Shown here: positions 8,561 to 16,545 of the stretch, piece by piece
How the letters are laid out: the number at the start of each line of letters is the position of its first letter
Numbering within the stretch: position 1 is the stretch's first letter
Notes under the pieces: generated by a model
What the model saw: only the letters and a program-made list of their open reading frames with translations
Databases searched by the model: none
What the model was told of the DNA's origin: nothing
Position numbers and translations under genes: made by a program
Source of the DNA: an uncultured Oscillospiraceae bacterium
Lineage (GTDB): Bacteria; Bacillota; Clostridia; Oscillospirales; Ruminococcaceae
Length of the DNA: 64,000 nucleotides
Reading direction: 5' to 3'
NCBI GenBank assembly: GCA_934446455.1
Contig: CAKSEE010000001.1
Span: 1-64,000, forward strand

Positions 8561-8611
8561 GATACTGAACCTCCTTGTTTATTTTGGATAACGGATTTCA
8601 GGTGAAGCCCA

Positions 8612-9076
8612 TCAGAAAGGATAATCGTCCTCTGCGTCCGCCGCAGAAAACGCCGCGTTTGAAGCGGGCGCTGCGGGTGCGGGCGTGGGTGCAGCCGGAG
8701 GCGCTCCGTAAGAGGGCGCGCCGTAGGTGTCGGCATAAGCGCCGCCGCCCTGCTGCTTGGCTTCGCCTGTGAAGCTTATGCGGTCTGCAACTATTTCATA
8801 CCATGTGGCGGGATTACCGTTCTTGTCGGTATACTGTCTTGTGTTAAGCTCGCCGTCCACCATTATCATGCGGCCCTTGCCGAAGTATCTGGAAACGAAC
8901 TCCGCCTGCTGACGCCATGCGACAACATTAAAGAAATCGGACTTCTTCTCCTCGCCTTTCGTCTGGAAACGCCTGTCAACGGCTATGCGGAAAGAGCAGA
9001 CGCTCACGCCCTGCGGCGTGGTCTTTAACTCAGGGTCGTTTACTATGCGACCCATCATGATGACCTTGTTATACAC
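8612..9076 (-). CDS. ssb: Single-stranded DNA-binding protein
   Basis: This 154-residue SSB has the N-terminal OB fold (MYNKVIMMGRI to about residue 105), a flexible Ala/Pro/Gly-rich linker and the acidic tip DAEDDYPF that recruits replication and repair partners. The start is taken as GTG 9076, because an upstream in-frame GTG at 9085 overlaps the GGAGGT ribosome-binding site itself. It lies between rpsF and rpsR, the usual order in Firmicutes, so its level is tied to growth rate. Confidence 0.96.
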   Translation of the reverse strand: MYNKVIMMGRIVNDPELKTTPQGVSVCSFRIAVDRRFQTKGEEKKSDFFNVVAWRQQAEFVSRYFGKGRMIMVDGELNTRQYTDKNGNPATWYEIVADRISFTGEAKQQGGGAYADTYGAPSYGAPPAAPTPAPAAPASNAAFSAADAEDDYPF

Positions 9077-9115
9077 AAAAAGCACCTCCTGCCGATAAAT
9101 GCAAACCTTTGGAAC

Positions 9116-9409
9116 TTACTTGCTGAGAACTACGATGGAACGCAGAACGCCGTCGGTAATGTTGATGATACGCTCAAGCTCCATGGGGAAATCAGGCTTG
9201 GACTCGAAGTTGTAGAGTACATAGTAGCCTTCGCTCTCGTAGTTGATGTCGTAAGCGAGCTTTCTCTTGCCCCACTCGTCAATGTTGGTGAGTGTTCCGT
9301 TTTCCTTGATGAGGTCAGCGAACTTTGCTGTCAGAGCCTTGATCTCCTCTTCTTCCTTCTTGAGGGAGAAAACGATGATCGCCTCATACTTTTCTGCTAA
9401 TTTTGCCAT
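9116..9409 (-). CDS. rpsF: 30S ribosomal protein S6
   Basis: This 97-residue S6 begins MAKLAEKYEAI and keeps the GKRKLAYDI and YYVLYNFE motifs that contact S18 and 16S rRNA. ATG 9409 is chosen; the in-frame GTG at 9418 overlaps the AAGGAGGT site. It is the first gene of the operon and has a consensus promoter at 9493-9521. The leader can form a short GC-rich hairpin, in the place where an S6:S18-binding leader is often found in other bacteria. Confidence 0.96.
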   Translation of the reverse strand: MAKLAEKYEAIIVFSLKKEEEEIKALTAKFADLIKENGTLTNIDEWGKRKLAYDINYESEGYYVLYNFESKPDFPMELERIINITDGVLRSIVVLSK

Positions 9410-9492
9410 ATATAGCACCTCCTTATGGATATTATATCCCGCGTTTTCTGCGCGAGAAAGGGGTAGTGGACACGTCAGCGTCCAACTTCATA

Positions 9493-9521
9493 ATTATATC
9501 AGAAAAATTCCCGTTTGTCAA
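9493..9521 (-). promoter_or_regulatory. Sigma-A promoter of rpsF operon
   Basis: On the minus strand TTGACA (9521-9516), a 17-base spacer and TATAAT (9498-9493) match consensus exactly. Confidence 0.8.
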
Positions 9522-9587
9522 GCGCTTTTTCGCCGCACTTTCTCAACATTTTATCCTTAGCTGCGCGGCTTTTTGGCGCTTTTCACC

Positions 9588-9630
9588 AAAAAGGGGGCGA
9601 AAGCGCGGCTCTGCGCCGTCTCTCGCCCCC
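9588..9630 (-). terminator. Terminator after the frameshifted lipoprotein gene
   Basis: On the minus strand gggggcga (9630-9623) pairs with tcgccccc (9600-9593) across a GC-rich loop, followed by ttttt (9592-9588). Confidence 0.7.
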
Positions 9631-9663
9631 TGTGAACCTGCCCCGCCGCCTTTGCAGAGCCTT

Positions 9664-10891
9664 TTACTCGGGCTTTTCGGTCACGGTAAAGCCGCTGAGA
9701 TACCCGTTTTCGGACACGCCCGCCTCGTCAACGCGAAGTCCCCCGGGCGTTCTCGCAAGCTTTACGGTAAAGCTTGTATATTCGTCCGCGTCATAGCCCC
9801 ACGTTTCTGCCGCGCCAAACGCGGTAAGGATAAGCGTCAGCGCGCCGTCCTGCTCCTCTGCGGTTTCGAGCCACACCTCGTCCGTGCCGAGCAGCGCGCC
9901 GTCCTGCCCCGCCCATTCCGCAAGGTAAAGCGCGCCGTCCGCCACGCGGTACGCGGAGTTAAAGCTCGGCATGAGATAGGCTTCTATCTGCTTGTCGGTA
10001 GCCACCGCGCGCATTGCCGCGAGCAGCTCCTGCTCGGTGGTGACATCGCCCTGCGAAACGCGGTAAAAATTCGTTCCGTCCTCGGTTATAAAGTCTGCGC
10101 CCTCGGTGAGAGCGGGTCTTTTTAGCGCCGAGGTAATCGCGGTAAAACGCGCCGTAATCGTGCAGAAGCCGCCTTATCTGCGCGCGCTCGGACTTCAGCG
10201 GGGATTCAGCGGGCGCTTGCTGCGCGGAAAGCTGCGCGAGAGCGAGCGCGGTGTTCTCTGCAGCCTCGCTTACGCGAAGCCCGTCAGCCGTTTTTGCAAG
10301 AGTTATCGCGTAGTCGAAGAAGCTCTCGTTATCGCCGTAGGCGGTAAGGGTCAGCAGAAGTCTGTCGCCCGCGTCCTCGGCGTGCGACAGGCACAGCGAA
10401 CTGTATGGCAGCTTTGCAGGCTCTGCGGCGGGCGCGAGGTAGAGCGCGTCGCCCGAAAGCGCAAAGCGGCTGCCGTTCAGGGCGTCGAAGCAGTCGTCGG
10501 CAAGCTCGTCGGTCATAACCGCGCGCATTGCCGCGAAAAGCGAGCGCCTGTCCGTTACGGTGCCCGCAGTCACCTTATAAAGCTTCGCGCCGCTGCCCGC
10601 CGTGTACGTCCTGGCGCTGTCGGTAAGCTCGGCGGTCTTTGCGCCGCACAGGTAATCGCGCACGAACCCGCCGTAGCCGTTAAGCGCGGTGATAACGTCC
10701 TGCTGCGTGAAAACGGGCGTTTCGTTGGTCTGCGGGGCGGATTCCGCAGGCTGAGCGGTCGTGACCTGCGGTTCTGCTGTGGAAACCGCAGCTGCGCCGT
10801 CGGACGATACGGGGGAGCCGCTTTCGGGCAGCGTGCGCGCGCAGCCCGTCATAAGCAGGGCGCAGGCAAGCAGAACAGAAAGTTTTTTCAT
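9664..10891 (-). pseudogene. Lipoprotein gene broken by a frameshift
   Basis: The start (ATG 10891, with GGAGGAATCGCC before it) encodes a lipoprotein signal with lipobox LLMTGC, then a Ser/Thr/Ala-rich linker and two homologous domains of about 110 residues. Each domain has a YG.F.RDYL motif and a segment ending AMRAV.TD. Near 10119-10123 the reading frame is lost. Removing one T from the five-T tract (plus strand) joins the second domain, which then runs to the stop at 9664. The restored protein has about 408 residues. This is a +1-type shift, not the usual -1 slippage. A sequencing indel, real decay and phase variation all remain possible. The family is not recognised. Confidence 0.7.
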
Positions 10892-10935
10892 GGCGATTCC
10901 TCCTGAGATGTAAAAAATTTTATTGAGATACATTT

Positions 10936-10964
10936 ATTATAATATTGTATGAGTTTATTTTCAA
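10936..10964 (-). promoter_or_regulatory. Sigma-A promoter of the lipoprotein gene
   Basis: TTGAAA (10964-10959) and TATAAT (10941-10936) on the minus strand are 17 bases apart. The rest of 10892-11224 holds only this promoter and the sigma-28 promoter of the flagellar operon. Confidence 0.6.
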
Positions 10965-11129
10965 GCTGCAAAAGTACACAAAACATTCAGCAAAAGTTTG
11001 TCTATTCTGTCTGCTCACAAAAACGGCGTTTCGGTGGTTATTCATTGCGGGTTTTATGGCCCGATTCGTGAAAATAAACAAAAATTTGCCGCATATCTAT
11101 AAAATTTGCTGAAAGAGCGGGAAAAGCAC

Positions 11130-11156
11130 TAAACTTTCTTATCGTTGTGCCGATAA
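11130..11156 (+). promoter_or_regulatory. Sigma-28 (FliA/SigD) promoter of late flagellar operon
   Basis: TAAA at 11130-11133, 15 bases, then GCCGATAA at 11149-11156 match the sigma-28 consensus (TAAA-N15-GCCGATAA). It is 69 bases upstream of flgM, so the hook-junction and filament-cap genes are probably class III genes switched on when FlgM is exported. Confidence 0.85.
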
Positions 11157-11224
11157 TATATAAAGAGGAAGTATGTATGCAGGAGAAATTCCGACGACAA
11201 CATTTTTAAGAAGGAGGCATTTAT

Positions 11225-11488
11225 ATGGAGATAAAGGGAATCGGCGGCGTAATAAACACATACAAGCCGCAGAAGATAAGCACAGCGAGAAAAGCTGCCG
11301 CCTCCGTTGGTGCGAAAAAGACGGACAGGGTGGAGTTCGGGTTTGATACCGCTCTCACCGCCGCTAAAAACGAGATAGCGCGCGAGGCTGCGGCGGACGC
11401 TTCCCCCGCAGAGCTGCTTGAAGCGCAGAACACCGCGCAGCAGGGCGTCGAGGCTTCCGTTCTCGCGTCGTTTATACTGATGGGGTGA
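11225..11488 (+). CDS. flgM: Anti-sigma-28 factor FlgM
   Basis: This 87-residue protein has the FlgM layout: a disordered basic N-terminus (YKPQKISTARK) and a C-terminal helical half (AAKNEIAREA to the end) that binds sigma-28. It would hold the flagellar sigma factor inactive until it is exported through the finished hook. The start has a strong AAGGAGG site. It is first in the operon that sigma-28 itself transcribes, giving a feedback loop, and flgN follows after 4 bases. Confidence 0.8.
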   Translation: MEIKGIGGVINTYKPQKISTARKAAASVGAKKTDRVEFGFDTALTAAKNEIAREAAADASPAELLEAQNTAQQGVEASVLASFILMG

Positions 11489-11492
11489 GCCT

Positions 11493-11975
11493 ATGAACGA
11501 AGCAGAAGCAAGAGCGGCGGCAAGGTGCCTTGAAATAGACGTTGATTTCTACAGAGAGCTTTATGTGTTCCTTATGAAAAAGCACACAAAGATTCTTGCG
11601 GACGATATCGCATGGCTGTCCGACGCGCTCAACGACGAGCAGGCGTACCTCATGAAAAGCCGCACGCTTGAAGAAAAGCGGCTGGCGCTTTTTAAGGGAC
11701 TGGGGATAGAGGGCAAAAAGCTCTCTGAGATAATAGAGCAGGCGCCCGACGAATACAAGGCAAAGCTCAGGTCGCTTGCCGCACAGCTTACAGAGCTTGT
11801 GGACAACATCACGCGCATTAACGCCGAGAGCGAGGAGCTTGTCAAGCGCAAGCTTGATAACCAGCGCGAATTTGTGAAAAAGGCGGGCATTCTCGAAAAG
11901 CCCGAAACATACGATAAAAAGGCTGCCAAGGTCGCAGGGGGAACGTCCTCCGCGCAGGTCATAAGACAGGTATAA
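11493..11975 (+). CDS. flgN: Flagellar export chaperone FlgN
   Basis: This 160-residue, almost wholly helical protein has the size and position of FlgN, the cytosolic chaperone that keeps FlgK and FlgL export-competent. The central segment (residues about 85-125, KLRSLAAQLTELVDNITRIN) is typical of the family. It sits between flgM and flgK. The call rests partly on synteny, because FlgN sequences diverge strongly. Confidence 0.8.
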   Translation: MNEAEARAAARCLEIDVDFYRELYVFLMKKHTKILADDIAWLSDALNDEQAYLMKSRTLEEKRLALFKGLGIEGKKLSEIIEQAPDEYKAKLRSLAAQLTELVDNITRINAESEELVKRKLDNQREFVKKAGILEKPETYDKKAAKVAGGTSSAQVIRQV

Positions 11976-11996
11976 GGCAGACGACAGGAGGAAAAT

Positions 11997-13562
11997 ATGC
12001 GGCCGACATTTCTAGGCTTTGAAACGCAGAAGCGCACATTACAGATAGCGCAGAAAAACCTTGACATAACGGGAAACAACATCTCAAATATAAACACGCC
12101 CGGCTATACGCGCCAGCGCGTTGACCTTTACGCGGAGTACATCTCGGGCAACCAGAGCATACGCTGGAGCAGCAACTCAAACAACCTGTCGCTTACGGGA
12201 CAGGGCGTTAATACCTACGGCGTATCGCAGCTCAGGGATACTTACATAGATAAGCGCTACCGCGAGAACGTTGCGGTAGAGGCTGAAACGGAAAAGTCCG
12301 TTGATATCCTCACCGACATTGAGGACGTGCTCGACAACTTTGAAACGGACGGCCTGCAATACTACACCGAGCAGTTTTTCAGCGCCCTGCAGGATTACTC
12401 TGTGGAGAAGCCCGACAGCGCCGAGGTCGCAACGATAGCGAGAAACGCGGCGCAGAACCTCTGCCGCCTGCTCAACGACTACGACACGCGCCTGTGCGAG
12501 GTTGAAACCACCTATGTAAACGAGCTTACGGACACCGTAAGCTACATCAACAACCTTTTAAGCGAGATGAACCGCCTGAACCAGCGCATAGACCGCGAAA
12601 AGCTCAATTACCCCGAGGAGTACGGCCCCAACGAGCTTTACGACGAAATGCACCTTTATATAGACGAGCTTGCAACCTATGGCGAGGTAGACATCACGCT
12701 CAACGACAACGGAACGTACAGCGTGAAGCTCGGCGGCGTAAACGTGCTTGACGGAAAGAAGTTCAAGACCAATTCCATTATAATGAGGGACTACGAGGAA
12801 AACGGCATTGCGGATCTCTACTTTGAGAGCGGCCACGACCTCAACACCCGCAGCGGTATTCTCAGAAGCTATGTCAATATGATAAACGGCAACGGCGTTT
12901 ACGCAACGGGCGGGCAGAACGGAAGCTACGGCATAGCGTACTTCAAGAGCGCGGTGAACGAGTTTGCGAATACCCTTGCAAAGACGTTCAACAGCGCAAA
13001 CGGCGCGGACGAGGACGCGTCGCGGCTGATGTTCTCGTCAATCGTGGACGGCGCAGAAACAAACGACGTTGTGATAACGGCGGGCAATATCCACATTTCG
13101 AATTCGTGGATGGCGAACGCCACCATGATAGGGCAGGTAAGACAGCTCGACAGCGCAACGGGGCTTTACGTTTACGGCTACGACGAGAAGATAGACGAAG
13201 CCACGGGCAAGGTAACGCTCCAGAACACTAATGTGCTTTACCTCGTAAGCCAGATAAACAAGTCCAACGTAAAGTTCGGTAACGCGAACGATTTCCGCGG
13301 AAATTTCAACGAATACATCTCGTTCATAAGCAACAGGCTCGGGCAGACGATACAGTACGAGCAGAGCCGCTACGACACAGCGCTCATAACCGTGGATACG
13401 CTGCTTGACGCGCGCGACGACGTATCGGGCGTGCAGATGGACGAAGAGGGCATAAATATGCTGAATTATCAGAAGTGGTACAACGCTTCCTCAAGAATCG
13501 TCACGGCGCTTGACGACCTCCTTGACAGACTGATAAACAGCACGGGCAGAGTAGGATTGTAA
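11997..13562 (+). CDS. flgK: Flagellar hook-associated protein 1, FlgK
   Basis: This 521-residue FlgK is the first hook-filament junction protein. The N-terminus has the axial-protein signature (ITGNNISNINTPGYTRQRVD, residues about 23-42) and the C-terminus the matching heptad helix (DEEGINMLNYQKWYNASSRI). Both pack into the D0/D1 coiled coil after export. A good GGAGG site precedes ATG 11997. Its chaperone gene flgN is immediately upstream and its partner flgL is 13 bases downstream. Length is normal for the family. Confidence 0.95.
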   Translation: MRPTFLGFETQKRTLQIAQKNLDITGNNISNINTPGYTRQRVDLYAEYISGNQSIRWSSNSNNLSLTGQGVNTYGVSQLRDTYIDKRYRENVAVEAETEKSVDILTDIEDVLDNFETDGLQYYTEQFFSALQDYSVEKPDSAEVATIARNAAQNLCRLLNDYDTRLCEVETTYVNELTDTVSYINNLLSEMNRLNQRIDREKLNYPEEYGPNELYDEMHLYIDELATYGEVDITLNDNGTYSVKLGGVNVLDGKKFKTNSIIMRDYEENGIADLYFESGHDLNTRSGILRSYVNMINGNGVYATGGQNGSYGIAYFKSAVNEFANTLAKTFNSANGADEDASRLMFSSIVDGAETNDVVITAGNIHISNSWMANATMIGQVRQLDSATGLYVYGYDEKIDEATGKVTLQNTNVLYLVSQINKSNVKFGNANDFRGNFNEYISFISNRLGQTIQYEQSRYDTALITVDTLLDARDDVSGVQMDEEGINMLNYQKWYNASSRIVTALDDLLDRLINSTGRVGL

Positions 13563-13575
13563 GGGGCGGTGACAT

Positions 13576-15141
13576 ATGAGAATAACCAATTCAACGATAC
13601 TGAGAGGCTATAACAGAAACCTTAATAAGGTGCTCAACGCCAAGACGGCTTCCGAGCATAAGATACAGTCGGGCAGAAAGTTCGACCGCGCGAGCGAGTC
13701 GCCGCTTTCCGCAGCAAAGGCGCTCAATGTGCGCCAGTCGCTTTACGAGTCGCAGCAGTTCAGCGAGAACCTCAAGACTGCAAACACCTTCTATACCGAG
13801 GCGGAAACCTCGCTGCTGAAAGTGTCCGAGCAGCTTGCGGTAATACGCGAAACGCTCGTTGCGGCGTGCAACAGCACCAAGGAAAAGGCGGTAGACCTTA
13901 ATATATACGCGCAGCAGCTTGAAACGAAGGCAAGCGAGCTTTGCTCGATATTCAACACGGACACCGCGGGGCGCGTTATATTCGGCGGCGAAAGCAACGA
14001 CGCCATGCCCTTTTCCATAGAAAATGACGCAAGCGGCAGACCTGCCACGGTGCTTTATCACGGCGTTCCGATAAATGCGCTTACAGACTCCAAGAAGTTC
14101 CCCTACTCCGATGACGTTTATGTAGATATCGGCGTGGGCATGGTGATAAACGATGAATCGCGCACGGTAGACCCGCAGTCGGCGCTCAGGGTGTCGTTCA
14201 ACGGCGCTTCGGTAACGGGCTGCGGCGCGGACGGCGGCTCTGCGGATATCGACCTGTCCACCATCAGGCAGAACCACACATACACATTGGACGTATATGC
14301 GGGCGACGTTAAAAAGACGATAACCGTAAAGGGCGGCGCAACGCAGGCGGATACCGTAGCGGCGCTTCAGACGGCGCTTTCGGACGCATACAAGTACGAA
14401 TCCCCCGAGCTTAAGGCGATAAAGGTAAGCCCCGACGGCGTTATAAGCGTTGAGGGCAAGACCGTAAGCGTTGTGAACAATCCCAACGCCGAGGAGCAGG
14501 TAACGATCGACAATGCCACGGGTTACACCGACAGATTCAGCGTTGACCTTGAGTCAATGACGGACGGCAACGCCTACTCCCTGTGCGTTACGCTCAACGG
14601 CGAGAAGAAGGAGATAACCATAACCGCAGGCGCAGACGCTGTCGCGAACAGGGCGGCGCTTCAGGCGGCGATTGACACGGCGTTCGGCGCGGGCGTTATA
14701 TATGTCAACGAAAAGGGCGTGGTTTCCACCGAGGGCGGCACGGTAAAGCTCTCCGACGCAGAGTACGGCGAGACTTCCGCTGCGATATCCCGCGAGCAGA
14801 ACTTCTCCAACAACTACATACAGCTGACGCTTGACGCGGCAAGGTCGCTCAGAAACGGCGATATAGAATACGCAAACGCCTGCATAGACAGGATAGTGAG
14901 CGCTTCTGAAAATCTGCTGGTAGAGATTGCGGACATGGGCTGCAACGAGGAGTATATCGACTTCAACATATCGCGCATTGACACGCGTATGCTCAACCTC
15001 AAGGAGCGCCAGAAGAACCTGGAAGCGACAGACCTTGAGAGCGAGATAACGCTTATGAAGACATACGAGGCGCTTTACAACGCAACGCTTCAGATGTCCT
15101 CCATGGTAGTTCCCAACAGCATATTCAACTATATAAAGTAA
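13576..15141 (+). CDS. flgL: Flagellar hook-associated protein 3, FlgL, with inserted repeats
   Basis: FlgL is the second hook-filament junction protein. The flagellin-like N-terminus (residues 1-140) and C-terminus (about 420-521, ending QMSSMVVPNSIFNY) are clear. At 521 residues it is longer than the common 300 or so, because of a central insert (about 225-415). The insert holds two related units, each with a (T/S)LxVxxxxxKKxITxxxG motif, an Ala-rich helix and a V(V/I)SxEGxTVxxx strand. This looks like a tandem-duplicated surface domain at the D2/D3 position. It would be exposed on the outside of the junction. Confidence 0.92.
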   Translation: MRITNSTILRGYNRNLNKVLNAKTASEHKIQSGRKFDRASESPLSAAKALNVRQSLYESQQFSENLKTANTFYTEAETSLLKVSEQLAVIRETLVAACNSTKEKAVDLNIYAQQLETKASELCSIFNTDTAGRVIFGGESNDAMPFSIENDASGRPATVLYHGVPINALTDSKKFPYSDDVYVDIGVGMVINDESRTVDPQSALRVSFNGASVTGCGADGGSADIDLSTIRQNHTYTLDVYAGDVKKTITVKGGATQADTVAALQTALSDAYKYESPELKAIKVSPDGVISVEGKTVSVVNNPNAEEQVTIDNATGYTDRFSVDLESMTDGNAYSLCVTLNGEKKEITITAGADAVANRAALQAAIDTAFGAGVIYVNEKGVVSTEGGTVKLSDAEYGETSAAISREQNFSNNYIQLTLDAARSLRNGDIEYANACIDRIVSASENLLVEIADMGCNEEYIDFNISRIDTRMLNLKERQKNLEATDLESEITLMKTYEALYNATLQMSSMVVPNSIFNYIK

Positions 15142-15184
15142 CCCCTGAGGGCTGAAAAAGGATAAAGAACGGGAGGTGTTCTGT

Positions 15185-15805
15185 ATGAATCCTAATCTGC
15201 TTCAAATCACGACTATCCCGATACAAATCGAGATAAAGGTAACCAACGCAAAGTATGAGTACCCCGAGGACAGGCAGCCAAAGGTGAACATCACCACCAC
15301 CAATGGCAAGTTCGTTATGCAGGCTGAGCCGCTGCGGCTCAATATCGACACCTACGAGGCGCGCAAAAGCCTTGGCGAGGGGCATATGACCGACGGCGAT
15401 ATTCTCAAGCAAAAGGCAAGCGAGGGCTTTTCCATCGCATTTCAGGGAACGGCAAGGGTGGCGTCAGACGGCAACAGCCTTGCAAGGGGCATGACCGCTT
15501 CCGAAATAGCGATACAGAACGCGCGTGCGGGCGCGACTGTCGAAACGGTGATGGAATTTCTGCCGAAAACAGGCGCGGACATCACGTTTGACGCGGGCAA
15601 GCTCAACATAGAGTACCAGATGGGCGACCAGGAGTTCGACTGGGACGTAAAGCCCCGGCTGCCCATGGAGTTCATTCCGGGAAGCGTGGAGCTTATCGTT
15701 CGCGACAGGCCGCGTGTTGAGATAGAGTATCTCGGCGAGCCGCTTTACGTTCCGCCGAGCGCTAACCCCAACTACAAACCGCCCGCATTCGACATCAAGG
15801 GCTGA
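15185..15805 (+). CDS. DUF6470-family protein of flagellar operon
   Basis: This 206-residue protein begins MNPNLLQITTIPIQIEIKV and matches the DUF6470 pattern, a family of unknown function that sits between flgL and fliW in many Clostridia. It is predicted soluble and beta-rich, with an Arg-rich proline tail near the end (YVPPSANPNYKPP). ATG 15185 is chosen over GTG 15176 because GGAGGT precedes it at a normal distance. Its constant place beside FlgL and FliW suggests a part in filament assembly or its control, but this is inference. Confidence 0.75.
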   Translation: MNPNLLQITTIPIQIEIKVTNAKYEYPEDRQPKVNITTTNGKFVMQAEPLRLNIDTYEARKSLGEGHMTDGDILKQKASEGFSIAFQGTARVASDGNSLARGMTASEIAIQNARAGATVETVMEFLPKTGADITFDAGKLNIEYQMGDQEFDWDVKPRLPMEFIPGSVELIVRDRPRVEIEYLGEPLYVPPSANPNYKPPAFDIKG

Positions 15806-15880
15806 TGAATTTGAAAGGCAGGACCGCACGCGGCTCTGCCTTAAGGGAAAGGAGCGCGCCGACGGCGCGGCAAAGAGCTT

Positions 15881-16312
15881 ATGAGGATTACAACAAGAGA
15901 TTTTGGCGAGCTTGAGATAGACGAAAGCACAGTCATCAACATTCCAAACGGCATAATCGGGTTTGAGGACACCAAGCGCTATACGCTTATAAGCCCGCTT
16001 GGCGAGGATAAGTTCCCGATGTGGCTGCAGAGCGTTGAGGCTGCCGAGCCGTGCTTTGTGGTGTACGACCCCATGCAGCTCTGCTCTGAGTATCGCTTTG
16101 AGATAACAGACGAGGAGCAGGCGCTTCTCGGCATAGACGAGAACAGCCCCTACCGCGTGCTGGTGGTGGCGATAGTTCCCGACGACTACAGGAAAACTAC
16201 GATAAATCTGCGCTGCCCGATAATTATCAACACGAAAACGTCCGTTGCGGCACAGGTGATACTGACGGAGCACTATGATTTCAGGTGCCCCGTTTACGAG
16301 GGGGGCGACTGA
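15881..16312 (+). CDS. fliW: Flagellar assembly factor FliW
   Basis: This 143-residue FliW contains the family core (IIGFEDTKRYTL, FMLQSVE-like and IVPDDYRKTTINLRCPIIIN). FliW binds flagellin and also CsrA. When flagellin is exported, freed FliW sequesters CsrA and lifts its block on flagellin translation. csrA begins two bases after the fliW stop, so the two partners are made together. Confidence 0.93.
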   Translation: MRITTRDFGELEIDESTVINIPNGIIGFEDTKRYTLISPLGEDKFPMWLQSVEAAEPCFVVYDPMQLCSEYRFEITDEEQALLGIDENSPYRVLVVAIVPDDYRKTTINLRCPIIINTKTSVAAQVILTEHYDFRCPVYEGGD

Positions 16313-16313
16313 G

Positions 16314-16541
16314 ATGCTTGTGGTAACGCGAAAGCAGGACGAGAGCATAGTTATCGCGGATAACATCGAGGTGACCGTCCTTGAGGTAAGCAGGGACAAG
16401 GTGAAAATAGGCATTAACGCACCGAAGGAAGTAAAGATAATCAGAAGCGAGCTTAAGGACGCACAGCAGACAAACGCGCAGGCAGCGCAGACATCTGCGG
16501 GCGTGGCGGAGCTTCTCAGGGCACACCGACAGGAGGATTGA
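16314..16541 (+). CDS. csrA: Carbon storage/translational regulator CsrA
   Basis: This 75-residue CsrA starts MLVVTRKQDESIVI and has the GGA-binding strands (VTVLEVSRDKVKIGINAPKE). It binds GGA motifs near ribosome-binding sites, classically on flagellin mRNA. Its start is taken at ATG 16314. The C-terminus (residues 55-75, Ala/Gln-rich) is the extension type found in FliW-controlled CsrA proteins. Confidence 0.95.
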   Translation: MLVVTRKQDESIVIADNIEVTVLEVSRDKVKIGINAPKEVKIIRSELKDAQQTNAQAAQTSAGVAELLRAHRQED

Positions 16542-16545
16542 GCAT

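Noticed and set aside
10119..10123. Programmed -1 frameshifting in the lipoprotein gene.
   Set aside because: The needed shift is +1 (or -2), and the AAA AAG slip would give the wrong frame.
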